Assembly (NCBI GenBank): GCA_029006135.1
Contig: JAQXGE010000075.1
Coordinates: 1-45,062 of the forward strand
Source: Oscillospiraceae bacterium
GTDB lineage: Bacteria > Bacillota > Clostridia > Oscillospirales > Ruminococcaceae
Direction of reading: 5' to 3'
Length of the DNA stretch: 45,062 nucleotides
Position 1 is the stretch's first letter. Every line of letters starts with the position of its first letter. Below the pieces are notes generated by a model, which was not told the DNA's origin, did no database searches, and saw nothing but the letters and a program-made list of their open reading frames with translations. Of this stretch, positions 8,621 through 17,199 are shown piece after piece. The position numbers and the translations under genes are program-made.

Positions 8621-9841
8621 TTACACCCACTCTCCGTTAAAGACGTGCTCGTCAAGGCGCTTGAACGCTTCCTGAACGCGGGAGAGCGGCAGTGCGAGGT
8701 TCATACGGATGGAGCAGGGGCCGTGGAACATACGGCCGTCCTGAATGGCAACGCCGACATTCCAGCAGGCCTTCTCCACTTCCTCAATCGTCTTGCCGTG
8801 TGCCTCACACCACTTGGTGCAGTCAACGAACAGCATATAGGTGCCTTCAGGCTTGGAGACCTCAACGCCCTCAAAGTGTTCTTTGATGTAATCGCAGGCA
8901 AAGTTGATGTTGCCGCTCAGCACTTCCAGCAGCTCGTCCAGCCACTCGTACCCCTCGGGCTTGTAAGCGCCAATCAGGGCGTGCATGGACAGAACGTTCA
9001 TCTCATTGTAGTGCGACAGGCTGGATTCCTTGTCCACACGGTCACGCCACCACTTGTTGTAAATGATGTGATAGCTGCCGACGAGCCCCGCCAGATTGAA
9101 GGTCTTGCTGGGTGCATACATGGCGGCAACACGCTGACGGGCATCCTCGCTGATGGACTGCAGAGGCGTATGCTTATGGCCGTTCAGGATGAGGTCGCTC
9201 CAGATTTCATCGGAAACTACATAGACATCATATTTCTTGAACAGTTCCATGGCCTTTTCAAGTTCCCAGCGCTCCCAGACACGGCCGCAGGGGTTGTGCG
9301 GGTTGCACATGATTGCCGCATGGATGTTTTCGGTGGCGAGTTTCTTCTCCACGTCCTCAATGTCCATACGCCACACGCCGTTCTCATCCTTGACAAGCGG
9401 GCTGTGGACCAAGTTGTAGCCATTGTTGGTCAGGCTCTTGGTGAAGCCGATGTATGTAGGGCTGTGGATGAGGACCTTGTCGCCCTTGGAGCAGACGCAG
9501 TTCAAAGCGCTGATCACACCGCCGAGAACGCCGTTCTCATACCCGATATCCTCCTTGGTCAGGCCGGTGACGCCGTTGCGCGTCTCCTGCCACTTGATGA
9601 TTTCATCATAGTATTCCTGACGGGGGAAGAAGTAGCCGTAAGCGGGGTGCTTCGCACGCTCGATAATGGCTTCGGGAATGGTGGGAACGGTGGGAAAATT
9701 CATGTCGGCAACCCACATAGGGATGGCATCATAACCTTCTTTGGGTGCATCGGGGGTAAAGCCGGGCATCTGGCCCAGTCCATCCACTGCGGTGGCATCC
9801 ATGCCGTGACGGTCCATAATGGAAGTAAAATCGTACTTCAT
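8621..9841 (-). CDS. PLP-dependent aminotransferase, MalY/PatB (cystathionine beta-lyase) family
   Basis: The 406-residue fold-type I PLP enzyme has the MalY/PatB marks: IPMWVADMNF near residue 40, AYGYF, NPHNPCGRVW (181-189), VVSDEIWSDL (208-217) and the Schiff-base lysine in APSKTFNLAGL (K246). Members cleave C-S bonds of cystathionine or cysteine, giving pyruvate, ammonia and homocysteine or sulfide. The ATG at 9841 has GGAGA seven bases upstream; an upstream in-frame extension lacks a ribosome site. It follows ridA by 106 bases and precedes the redoxin gene by two. RidA clears the enamine/imine products such enzymes release, so the pairing makes sense. A true aminotransferase role cannot be excluded. 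Confidence 0.88.
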   Translation of the reverse strand: MKYDFTSIMDRHGMDATAVDGLGQMPGFTPDAPKEGYDAIPMWVADMNFPTVPTIPEAIIERAKHPAYGYFFPRQEYYDEIIKWQETRNGVTGLTKEDIGYENGVLGGVISALNCVCSKGDKVLIHSPTYIGFTKSLTNNGYNLVHSPLVKDENGVWRMDIEDVEKKLATENIHAAIMCNPHNPCGRVWERWELEKAMELFKKYDVYVVSDEIWSDLILNGHKHTPLQSISEDARQRVAAMYAPSKTFNLAGLVGSYHIIYNKWWRDRVDKESSLSHYNEMNVLSMHALIGAYKPEGYEWLDELLEVLSGNINFACDYIKEHFEGVEVSKPEGTYMLFVDCTKWCEAHGKTIEEVEKACWNVGVAIQDGRMFHGPCSIRMNLALPLSRVQEAFKRLDEHVFNGEWV

Positions 9842-9947
9842 GATAAAATCTCCTTTTCCGGCTGAATGCCATTTGCTGTGCAGTGCCGGCATTTTCCGTA
9901 TGCTTTTGCTGAGCATTCAAACGATTTTGTCCTGCACGGAGCCGGAA

Positions 9948-10328
9948 TTATTTGACCGCAATCGCCTCAATCTCAACGAGTGCATCTTTGGGCAGAGCCG
10001 CAACCTGGAACGCGGAGCGCGCCGGGCATACGCCGGTGAAATATTTTGCGTAGACCGCATTCATAGCGGCGAAGTCACCGATGTCCTTGAGCATAACAGT
10101 GGTCTTGACAACATCGGACATTTCAAGTCCAGCTTCAGCGAGGATGGATTTGACATTTTCAAGGGACTGCGCAGCCTGCGCTTCAATGGTGTCCCCGGCA
10201 AAATTGCCGGTGGCGGGGTCAATAGGAAGCTGCCCCGAAACATACACAAATCCGTTCGCGGCAACGCCCTGAGAATAGGGGCCAATAGCCGCCGGTGCCT
10301 GATTGGTGGATACCTGAACTTTTGCCAT
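9948..10328 (-). CDS. ridA: RidA family reactive enamine/imine deaminase
   Basis: Hydrolyses 2-aminoacrylate and related imines made by PLP enzymes, protecting other PLP proteins. The 126-residue length, N-terminal APAAIGPYSQGV, VYVSGQLPIDP and C-terminal CPARSAFQVAALP with the catalytic arginine (R104) and E119 are typical of the trimeric YjgF/RidA family. The ATG at 10328 has GGAGG seven bases upstream. It sits between the dehydratase-like gene (27-base gap) and the MalY-like gene on the same strand. Confidence 0.95.
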   Translation of the reverse strand: MAKVQVSTNQAPAAIGPYSQGVAANGFVYVSGQLPIDPATGNFAGDTIEAQAAQSLENVKSILAEAGLEMSDVVKTTVMLKDIGDFAAMNAVYAKYFTGVCPARSAFQVAALPKDALVEIEAIAVK

Positions 10329-10355
10329 AATAAAACCTCCGCGTGTTTTTTTCTA

Positions 10356-11684
10356 TCAGAGCCCTGCGGGCACGACAGTCTTGAGTGTGGGGGTGCCGCC
10401 GGCCAGTTCCTCCGCCGTGACGGGGCCGGGGGTGACGGGTTTTTCCAGCCGCTCCCGGGCAACGGCGAGCATCAGCTTGATGCGGTTTTCCTGATTGACG
10501 CGGGTGGCGCTGGGGTCATAGTCCACCGGCGTGATGTTGGCCTCAGGGTAGCGCGCGCGAATCTGGTTGATCATGCCCTTGCCGACGATATGGTTGGGCA
10601 GGCAGCCGAACGGCTGGGCACAGACAATATTGCCGTAGCCGCCCTCCACCAGTTCAATCATCTCAGCGGTAAGGAGCCAGCCCTCCCCCATCTTGGCGCC
10701 GAGGGAGATAATGCCCTCGGGCTTTTTCATCAGTTCACGGAAAGAGCCGGGCGCATAGAAGCCATTGGCGCGCATGGCATCATTCATCGAACAGCCGATG
10801 CCGTCCAGCCAGCTCAGCAGTGTGTCCGCACCGCCTGCTACAAGGTGGCTGCCGCCGTAGAGTTTGACATCGAGCGTCATGTTGGCAATGCAGTATTCAA
10901 TAAAGCCCATCAGGCCGGGCAGGTTGACCTCACAGTCCTGACTCTCCAGGAATTTCTCAAGGTCATTGTTGCCGAGCGGGGAATATTTGACGTAAATCTC
11001 GCCCACCACGCCGACCTTGACCTTGGGTGTGCGGGTGACGGGGAGTGACGCAAAGGAGGCGCAGATGATGGGGAACTGGCGCTTCATATCGTGCGCGTTA
11101 TAGTTGATGCCTTTGCGCATCCAGTCCTGAATCGTTGCAATCCACTTTTCAGTCAGCGCATCCGCGGAGCCGGGTTTGTTCTCATACGGCTTGGTCTGGC
11201 TGCGAAGGGCAACGAGCAAATCCCCATAAAAGACGCAGGCAATTGCCTTGCGCAGCAAAGGCAAGGACAGCGGCAGGCCGCTGTCCTTCTCAAGGCCGGA
11301 GAAATTGAGCGATGCAACGGGGATATTCCCGTAACCAGCCTTGACCAGTGCCTTGCGCAGCAGTTTGATGTAATTGGAGGCACGGCATCCGCCGCCCGTC
11401 TGGGTGATAAGCAGCGCCGTGTGGTCAAGGTCATACTTGCCGGAATTGAGTGCATCAATAAACTGGCCGATGACGAGCAGCGCAGGGTAGCAGGTATCAT
11501 TGTGGACGTATTTCAGCCCAAGCTGTGCCACCTCGCTGCCGCAGTTGCCAAGGACCTCAACGTTATAGCCCTCACATTCCAGTGCGGCCTGAATGAGCCG
11601 GAACTGGGTGACAGCCATATTGGGGATTAGAATCTTGTGGGTTTTTACCATATCCTTGGTAAAATTGGGGGTCATATATTCCAT
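10356..11684 (-). CDS. HgdB-like 2-hydroxyacyl-CoA dehydratase-related protein (split C-terminal part of the activase-related family)
   Basis: The 442-residue protein resembles the last third of the ~1400-residue 'acyl-CoA dehydratase activase-related' proteins of Clostridia. It starts in the segment KTHKILIPNMAVTQF and continues with NDTCYPALLVIGQ, TQTGGGCRASNY and AQPFGCLPNHIVGKGM. The scattered cysteines (NDTC, GGGC, FGC) are the kind that bind an iron-sulfur cluster in HgdA/B-type proteins. The start at 11684 has AGAGG nine bases upstream. It follows the 977-residue activase by 50 bases with its own ribosome site, so this is a gene fission and not a frameshift. Which substrate is dehydrated or reduced, if any, is unknown. 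Confidence 0.8.
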   Translation of the reverse strand: MEYMTPNFTKDMVKTHKILIPNMAVTQFRLIQAALECEGYNVEVLGNCGSEVAQLGLKYVHNDTCYPALLVIGQFIDALNSGKYDLDHTALLITQTGGGCRASNYIKLLRKALVKAGYGNIPVASLNFSGLEKDSGLPLSLPLLRKAIACVFYGDLLVALRSQTKPYENKPGSADALTEKWIATIQDWMRKGINYNAHDMKRQFPIICASFASLPVTRTPKVKVGVVGEIYVKYSPLGNNDLEKFLESQDCEVNLPGLMGFIEYCIANMTLDVKLYGGSHLVAGGADTLLSWLDGIGCSMNDAMRANGFYAPGSFRELMKKPEGIISLGAKMGEGWLLTAEMIELVEGGYGNIVCAQPFGCLPNHIVGKGMINQIRARYPEANITPVDYDPSATRVNQENRIKLMLAVARERLEKPVTPGPVTAEELAGGTPTLKTVVPAGL

Positions 11685-11734
11685 AGTTGTCTGCCTCTCA
11701 AACAAAGGTCAGGTTTTTCTTTAATCGGCGCGGC

Positions 11735-14668
11735 TCAGTGAGCGGCCTTTTCCTTTTCCTCGCTGCGCTCATCCAGTGCGGCAAAAAGGCTGCGCAGACG
11801 GATGTTCACCGCACCGAGATTCGTGATCTCATCAATCTTGAGCTGGGTGTAGAGCTTGCCGCCCTCCTGAAGGATTTCCCGCGTCTCATCGGTCGTGATT
11901 GCATCGAGGCCGCAGCCGAAGCTGACCAGCTGCACAAGGTCCATATCGGGCTGAGTCGTGCAGTATTTGGCGGCCGCATACAGGCGGCTGTGATAAGTCC
12001 ACTGGTTGAGCACGGCGGTGGGGAATTTTTCCACATTGCAGCTCACCGAATCCTCGGTGATGACGGCAGCACCCTGCCGGATAATAAGTTTGTCAATGCC
12101 ATGGTTGACCTCAGGGTCCACATGGTAGGGCCGGCCCGCAAGCACGACAATGCGGCGATGCTCCGCCCGGGCGCGGGCAATAATCTCGGCGCCCTTGGTG
12201 CGCACCTGCGTCATGTGGCGCTCATACTCCTCGTAGGCGGCGTCAATGGCGGCGCGGACTTCCTTTGCGGGGATGCCAGGGAAGTATTTTGCCAGAATGG
12301 CCGGGAACTTTTTGGTAAAGTCCTTGCGGCGGGAAAGATTGATGTAGTCGTAGATGAACTTGGTGTTCTTCAGTTCGGGGCAGTTGCCCTCAAGAACCTC
12401 GGGATAGTAGGCCACAACCGGGCAGTTATAATGGTTATCGCCCAGGTTTTCATCCACGTTGTAGCTCATGCAGGGGTAGAAGATTGCATCCACGCCCATC
12501 TCACACAATGCGGCAATGTGACCATGGGAAAGCTTGGCGGGGAAGCAGGCGGTATCGCTGGGAATGGTTGCCTGCCCCTTCTGGTAAAGCGCCCGGTTGG
12601 AGACAGGGCTGACCCGAACGGTAAAGCCAAGCTTTGTAAAGAATGTATGCCAGAACGGCAGCAGCTCATACATGTTCAGGCACAGCGGGATGCCGATGGT
12701 GCCGCGCGGGGCATTTTCGACCGGCTTGTAGTCCTCGAGCAGATGAAGTTTGTAGGCATAGAGGTCCAGGTCTTCATCGGCAGCCTTGCCGGTGACCGGC
12801 TTATCACAGCGGTTGCCCGAAATGTAGCGCTTTCCGTCCGCAAATACGTTGACGGTCAGCTGGCAGTGGTTGCCGCAGCCTCCGCACTGAACGGTGCTGA
12901 CCTTCTGGGTGAAGGCCTCCAGCTCCGCGCGGGTCAGCACGGTGCTGTGTGCGCCGGGCTTTGTGTGCGCTTTGCCGTAAAGGGCTGCGCCGTAAGCCCC
13001 CATCAGGCCGGCAATGTCCGGGCGGATAACGTTGACGCCCATTTCTTTTTCAAAGGCACGCAGAACCGCCTCATTATAAAAGGTACCGCCCTGCACAACG
13101 ATGTTATGGCCCAGTTCCTCGGGGCTGGAGGCGCGGATGACCTTATACAGCGCATTTTTGACAACCGAGATGGAAAGGCCGGCGCTGATATTTTCAATGC
13201 TTGCGCCGTCCTTCTGCGCCTGCTTGACGCTGGAGTTCATAAAGACCGTACAGCGGCTGCCGAGGTCAACCGGGCGGTCGGCGAACAGGCCCAGTGCGGC
13301 GAACTCCTTGACATCATAGCCCAGTGCCTGGGCGAAGGTCTGCAGGAAACTGCCGCAGCCCGAGGAGCAGGCCTCGTTGAGGAAGATGTTGCTGATGGCA
13401 CCGTCCTCAATCTTGAAGCACTTCATATCCTGGCCGCCGATGTCAATGATAAAATCCACATCGGGCATAAAATGCTTGGCAGCCGTGAAATGCGCCACTG
13501 TCTCGACCAGTCCGCGGTCGCAGTGGAAGGCATTTTTGACGAGTTCCTCGCCGTAGCCGGTGGTGGTGACGCTGGCAATCTCAAGATTCGGGTGTTCCTT
13601 ATAGAGATGGAGCAGCGTTTCCCGCACCAGCGGGAGCGGGTTGCCGAGGTTTGGCTGGTAGTTGGTAAAAAGAATGTTCTCGTTGTCGTCTATCACGACC
13701 AGTTTGATGGTGGTCGAACCGGAGTCAATACCGATATGTACCGGGCCGCAGTCGGTGCCGAACGGGACACAGGGCACACTGGCCTTCATATGGCGGGCAT
13801 GGAACTCCTCATATTCTTCTTTGCTCTCAAAGAGCGGGGGCAGGCTCACATAAGTTGCCTTGGCGCTGTAATCGTCCAGGCGGCGGGCGACCTCTTCAAG
13901 GTCGCACTCCTCATCGGCATAGTAGGCCGCTCCGAGTGCAACATAGAGCAGGCTGTTTTCCGGGCAGGTACCCTTGACGCCCAGTGTTTCGTCAAAGCTC
14001 TTGCGCAGCACGCTGGAAAAGGTCAGCGGGCCGCCGAGGTACAGCACATTGCCCTTGATGGGCCGTCCCTGCGCCAGACCCGCGATGGTCTGGTTGACAA
14101 CAGCCTGATAGATGGAGGCCGCAATATCCCCCGCCCGGGCGCCCTGATTGATCAGGGGCTGAATGTCGCTCTTTGCAAAAACGCCGCAGCGGGAGGCAAT
14201 CGTATAAGTGCGCTCGGCGGTCTGCGCCGCCTTGTCCATCTCATCGGCGGACATTTTGAGCAGGGTGGCCATCTGGTCGATGAATGCACCGGTACCGCCC
14301 GCACAGCTTCCGTTCATACGGACTTCGGTGCCGTTGGTGAGGAACAGAATCTTTGCGTCCTCACCGCCGAGTTCAATGATGCAGTCCGTTCCGGGAGCAA
14401 GGCGTTTTGCCGCCACGCGGGTGGCAAACACCTCCTGTACAAAAGGAACCTTGCAGCCGTCCGCAAGGCCCATGCCGGCAGAGCCGGAAATCGCCAGCAG
14501 CGCACGGCCGTTCGGCAGATAATCCTTTGCCACGCGCTCAAGCAGTTCTTTGCCTTTTTCGAGAATATGGCTGTAATGGCGTTCGTAGGTGGAATAGACG
14601 ATGCGCTCGGCTTCATCCAGCACAACGCATTTGATGGTAGTGGAACCAATGTCCAGGCCGACTCTCAT
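11735..14668 (-). CDS. Tandem BadF/HgdC-type ATPase (acyl-CoA dehydratase activase-related, with DUF2229)
   Basis: The 977-residue protein has two ASKHA ATPase domains: GLDIGSTTIK (residues 4-13) opens the first and GIDSGSTTIK (about 319) the second. HgdC activases ('archerases') use ATP to inject an electron into 2-hydroxyacyl-CoA dehydratases and bind one [4Fe-4S] cluster between two subunits through two cysteines each. Both repeats keep them: GSCAGGTG and SRCGVF in the first, EACSSGCG and SRCTVF in the second, so one chain could form the dimer. A CGGCGNHC motif follows near residue 605, then a DUF2229-type domain. The ATG at 14668 follows AGGAGG. It heads the leftward run to the redoxin gene. 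Confidence 0.88.
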   Translation of the reverse strand: MRVGLDIGSTTIKCVVLDEAERIVYSTYERHYSHILEKGKELLERVAKDYLPNGRALLAISGSAGMGLADGCKVPFVQEVFATRVAAKRLAPGTDCIIELGGEDAKILFLTNGTEVRMNGSCAGGTGAFIDQMATLLKMSADEMDKAAQTAERTYTIASRCGVFAKSDIQPLINQGARAGDIAASIYQAVVNQTIAGLAQGRPIKGNVLYLGGPLTFSSVLRKSFDETLGVKGTCPENSLLYVALGAAYYADEECDLEEVARRLDDYSAKATYVSLPPLFESKEEYEEFHARHMKASVPCVPFGTDCGPVHIGIDSGSTTIKLVVIDDNENILFTNYQPNLGNPLPLVRETLLHLYKEHPNLEIASVTTTGYGEELVKNAFHCDRGLVETVAHFTAAKHFMPDVDFIIDIGGQDMKCFKIEDGAISNIFLNEACSSGCGSFLQTFAQALGYDVKEFAALGLFADRPVDLGSRCTVFMNSSVKQAQKDGASIENISAGLSISVVKNALYKVIRASSPEELGHNIVVQGGTFYNEAVLRAFEKEMGVNVIRPDIAGLMGAYGAALYGKAHTKPGAHSTVLTRAELEAFTQKVSTVQCGGCGNHCQLTVNVFADGKRYISGNRCDKPVTGKAADEDLDLYAYKLHLLEDYKPVENAPRGTIGIPLCLNMYELLPFWHTFFTKLGFTVRVSPVSNRALYQKGQATIPSDTACFPAKLSHGHIAALCEMGVDAIFYPCMSYNVDENLGDNHYNCPVVAYYPEVLEGNCPELKNTKFIYDYINLSRRKDFTKKFPAILAKYFPGIPAKEVRAAIDAAYEEYERHMTQVRTKGAEIIARARAEHRRIVVLAGRPYHVDPEVNHGIDKLIIRQGAAVITEDSVSCNVEKFPTAVLNQWTYHSRLYAAAKYCTTQPDMDLVQLVSFGCGLDAITTDETREILQEGGKLYTQLKIDEITNLGAVNIRLRSLFAALDERSEEKEKAAH

Positions 14669-14723
14669 GGGAAACCTCCTGGGTATATCAAAAACCGTAT
14701 TGCAATTTTGTCGAAATCAATTT

Positions 14724-14752
14724 ATTGTAACGCTTTGCGGCGGGAAATGCAA
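14724..14752 (-). promoter_or_regulatory. Promoter of the activase-ridA-malY operon
   Basis: On the minus strand TTGCAT (14747-14752) and TACAAT (14724-14729) are exactly 17 bases apart, about 55 bases before the activase start codon. No other good promoter was found before the redoxin gene. Confidence 0.7.
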
Positions 14753-14890
14753 CTTTTTCTCCGGGGCAAATGGGCGAAAACGTCCGAACTGTGCCCTTTT
14801 CCCTCGATTTTTGCCGGCCGCGTTTATATAAAGATACCATAAAGATTTGAAGTTTTCCTGAACAGCCGGGGCTATTCTCATAAAAAAATC
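14753..14890. other. Gene-free part of the divergent region before the MFS gene
   Basis: Between the leftward activase promoter and the inverted repeat at 14891 I see no open frame with a ribosome site and no RNA gene. The stretch is AT-rich in its left part, and a run of seven A lies at 14882-14888, which is a U-tract when read leftward. Confidence 0.4.
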
Positions 14891-14939
14891 CGCCCGCGCC
14901 GGCTGGACTTTAGCCGGGGCAGGTGATATAATGCGGGCG
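14891..14939 (+). promoter_or_regulatory. MFS gene promoter embedded in nested inverted repeats
   Basis: TGGACT (14904-14909) and extended TGATATAAT (-10 at 14927-14932) are 17 bases apart. The -35 sits in the loop of CCGGCT/AGCCGG (14899-14904, 14912-14917). Outer arms CGCCCGC (14891-14897) and GCGGGCG (14933-14939) enclose the promoter. Read leftward, the inner structure runs into seven T, so it can also act as a terminator for antisense transcripts. The operator role is inferred. Confidence 0.55.
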
Positions 14940-14995
14940 TCGATTTTGTCTGCGCCCACGCAGTTTCCGGGCGGATTGTGAGAGGAGAAAATCTT

Positions 14996-16156
14996 ATGGC
15001 ATCCCTTTTGCTGCCTGTTATCTATCTGGCTTTTATCAGTCTTGGTCTGCCGGACTCGCTGCTCGGGGCGGCGTGGCCGAGCATCTATCCGTCCCTTGGC
15101 GTTCCGCTCTCCTGGGCGGGCGGGATTTCGGCCATCATCTCGGCGGGAACAGTGGTTTCAGCCCTCGCAAGTGACCGGCTCAATGGATGGCTGGGCACCG
15201 GGAAAGTCACGGCTCTCAGCGTGGCGCTGACCGCCGCGGCGCTCTTTGGGTTTTCCTGTTCGAGTTCCTACTGGCAGCTCTGCCTTTGGGGGATTCCTTA
15301 CGGGCTGGGTGCCGGAAGCGTGGATGCTGCACTGAACAACTACGTTTCCCTTCATTATAAGAGCCGCCACATGAGCTGGCTCCATTGTATGTGGGGCGTT
15401 GGCGCAAGCGTGGGTCCGATGATTATGGCGCGTGCGCTGTCCGGCCCAGGCTGGACGACCGGCTACCGCACCATTGCACTGCTTCAGGCCGGACTCACTG
15501 CCATTCTGGTGCTGAGCCTGCCGCTCTGGAAGCGACCGCAGGATGCCGCGGACGGTGAAGCGTTCACCCCCGAACACCGTTCCCTGCCCGAATTGTTCAA
15601 AGTTCCCGGTGTGCCGCAGGTCATGCTCTGCTTTTTCTGCTACTGCTCACTGGAGTCCACGGCCGGGCTGTGGTCGGCCAGTTACTGCACGCTGGTGCGC
15701 GGTATTGATGCCGCCACCGCCGCGCGGTGGGCCAGCCTTTTCTACTTAGGCATCACGGTGGGACGGTTTTTCAGCGGTTTCCTGACCATGCGGATTTCCG
15801 ACCGCAATATGATTCGGCTGGGTCAGGGTGTGATTGCTGTTGGCATCCTGCTCATTTTGCTGCCGCTGGGCAGCGGTGTGCTGTTTGCCGGGCTGATTCT
15901 GCTCGGGCTGGGCTGTGCGCCCATCTACCCCTGCATCATCCACGAGACACCGGCAAACTTCGGCCGCGCGCTGAGCATGGCGCTCACCGGGCTTCAGATG
16001 GCGTTTGCCTATGTCGGCACCTGCGTGATGCCGCCGCTGTTCGGTCTGCTGGCGGACAAAATCAGCCCCGCTCTCTATCCCTGGTACATGGCTGTGCTGC
16101 TGGTCGTGATGTTCATCATGGCAGAAGAACTCCACAAAAGAACTGCCGTGCAGTGA
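14996..16156 (+). CDS. Major facilitator superfamily transporter
   Basis: The 386-residue membrane protein has about twelve hydrophobic segments in two halves. The first opens with FISLGLPDSLLGAAWP; the first-half loop after TM2 has a DRLNGWLGTGK segment in the place of the MFS A-motif, and a second-half loop reads MRISDRNMIRLG. The layout and GLPDSLLG start resemble the sugar/unknown-substrate MFS carriers of Firmicutes; the substrate cannot be told. The ATG at 14996 has GAGGAG nine bases upstream; a GTG at 14978 is within the SD region and less likely. It has its own promoter and is followed within 15 bases by a methyltransferase remnant. Confidence 0.85.
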   Translation: MASLLLPVIYLAFISLGLPDSLLGAAWPSIYPSLGVPLSWAGGISAIISAGTVVSALASDRLNGWLGTGKVTALSVALTAAALFGFSCSSSYWQLCLWGIPYGLGAGSVDAALNNYVSLHYKSRHMSWLHCMWGVGASVGPMIMARALSGPGWTTGYRTIALLQAGLTAILVLSLPLWKRPQDAADGEAFTPEHRSLPELFKVPGVPQVMLCFFCYCSLESTAGLWSASYCTLVRGIDAATAARWASLFYLGITVGRFFSGFLTMRISDRNMIRLGQGVIAVGILLILLPLGSGVLFAGLILLGLGCAPIYPCIIHETPANFGRALSMALTGLQMAFAYVGTCVMPPLFGLLADKISPALYPWYMAVLLVVMFIMAEELHKRTAVQ

Positions 16157-16168
16157 GCGAGGATTTAA

Positions 16169-16363
16169 GAGGAGGCGTTCCGTCCCATTGTTTTTTATGA
16201 TGTCGGCGCATTTGTGTGGTTTGCTCATATCATTGAATGGGAGTTCCCGGGATTTTCCATTGACCGCTGTTTTGACCGGCTGCTCGAAATGCAGAAGGAA
16301 ATTGATGAAAACGGATTTGTGCAGGGCACCATCCACAGATACCTCATCGTGGCGGAAAAATAA
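16169..16363 (+). pseudogene. 3' remnant of a class I SAM-dependent methyltransferase gene
   Basis: This frame, open from a stop at 16166-16168 to TAA at 16361-16363, encodes about 64 residues with no ATG, GTG or TTG near its 5' end. It reads EEAFRPIVFYDVGAFVWFA, then IIEWEFPGFSIDRCFDRL, and ends with GTIHRYLIVAEK. I recognise this as the C-terminal part of a Firmicute SAM-dependent methyltransferase family in which FYDVGA.VWFA, EWEFPGFS and HR...VA.K are conserved. The roughly 190-residue N-terminal Rossmann part is missing, and the MFS stop codon is only 12 bases away, so a deletion joined the MFS 3' end to the tail of this gene. Confidence 0.75.
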
Positions 16364-16414
16364 ATGCCTGCGCTGTGTTTTTGTCTTTCAAATGTAAAAA
16401 TTCAAGGCCTATGA

Positions 16415-16443
16415 TTGCCTTTTATCAGGCATTACCTTATAAT
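16415..16443 (+). promoter_or_regulatory. Promoter of the small lipoprotein gene
   Basis: TTGCCT (16415-16420) and TATAAT (16438-16443) are 17 bases apart, about 50 bases before the lipoprotein start. Confidence 0.65.
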
Positions 16444-16496
16444 AAATAAAGGCAGAATTTTCACATCCCCCTGAATTCTGTAATAGGAGGACCGCC

Positions 16497-17069
16497 ATGA
16501 AAAAGACCATCTGCACCGCAGCCGCGCTCACCCTTTCCGTGTGCCTGTGCGCCTGCTCAAAGAGCGAAAAGCCCTCCATGTATATTAAGCCCTGCGAATT
16601 TTCCAAGGAAACGACCGAGATTCTTGATTTATTCGATGAGGAACTCCGTTTTTTCGATTTGTCGCTCGATGATACGGTCAAATCGACTGCCATAACGGTT
16701 TGGATTTATCAAAACGGCGAATGGGTGGATTACGGCGGCACCTATGGCAATGCGGATCATCAAACGGCTCGAATCGGCATCCAGCTGAATGAAAGCGAGT
16801 ATGAACTGTATTCGATTGACGAGGACGGACATACAAAGTATACGCTTCCTTTCGGCGAGGATATTTTTGCGGGTTTGCTGAGCGTTTCCAGCACGCCGAT
16901 TGCTGAGCAGACGCCGATTGAACTGAATAAGGAAATCCCGATTTGGGTCAAAATCGGAACTGATAAAAACGCCATGCGGGTCACGGATACCACTGAGGAT
17001 TTCCGCGATGCCGACTGCAGCGCCGGTGTTGCCATCACCTTTACGGCACGGGATACGGCTGTTGAATAA
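16497..17069 (+). CDS. Small predicted lipoprotein of unknown function
   Basis: The 190-residue protein has a type II signal: a lysine pair, a hydrophobic stretch, and LCAC with the lipid-modified cysteine at C20, so it should be anchored on the outer face of the membrane. The mature part is acidic, with alternating strands and no motif I recognise. The ATG at 16497 follows AGGAGG with good spacing. It is flanked by its own promoter and a hairpin, so it is a single-gene unit. Its codon use looks less GC-rich than its neighbours, which may point to a different history, but no mobile element is seen. Confidence 0.75.
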   Translation: MKKTICTAAALTLSVCLCACSKSEKPSMYIKPCEFSKETTEILDLFDEELRFFDLSLDDTVKSTAITVWIYQNGEWVDYGGTYGNADHQTARIGIQLNESEYELYSIDEDGHTKYTLPFGEDIFAGLLSVSSTPIAEQTPIELNKEIPIWVKIGTDKNAMRVTDTTEDFRDADCSAGVAITFTARDTAVE

Positions 17070-17090
17070 AACGCCGGGAAAACATTATAA

Positions 17091-17119
17091 AAACGGGAGG
17101 CAGCGGATGCCTCCCGTTA
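17091..17119. terminator. Hairpin between convergent lipoprotein and DAHP synthase genes
   Basis: A perfect 10-base stem (ACGGGAGGCA with TGCCTCCCGT) and a five-base loop follow the lipoprotein gene. Leftward the stem is followed by TTTTTATAA, a fair U-tract; rightward by TAATTG, a poor one. It probably terminates in both directions, better for the leftward DAHP synthase transcript. Confidence 0.55.
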
Positions 17120-17199
17120 ATTGTATGTACTGGTTTTTAGAATAGCACCTGCAGAAGCGGAAGTTATAAAGATAAACGGCAGCTTCCCGCAAAGCTTTT

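Noticed and set aside
11687-14842. A 1051-codon open frame on the plus strand opposite the activase
   Set aside because: It mirrors a well-conserved minus-strand gene, has no ribosome site, and is rich in A, G and H as expected of GC-rich antisense frames.
1853-14955. The shared 14-mer TCGATTTTGTCTGC near 1853 and 14940
   Set aside because: A few identical 14-mer pairs are expected by chance in 45 kb, and the flanks do not match.
16188-16397. A 69-residue ORF starting MFFMMSAHLC
   Set aside because: It is a different frame over the methyltransferase remnant, whose own frame gives conserved motifs.
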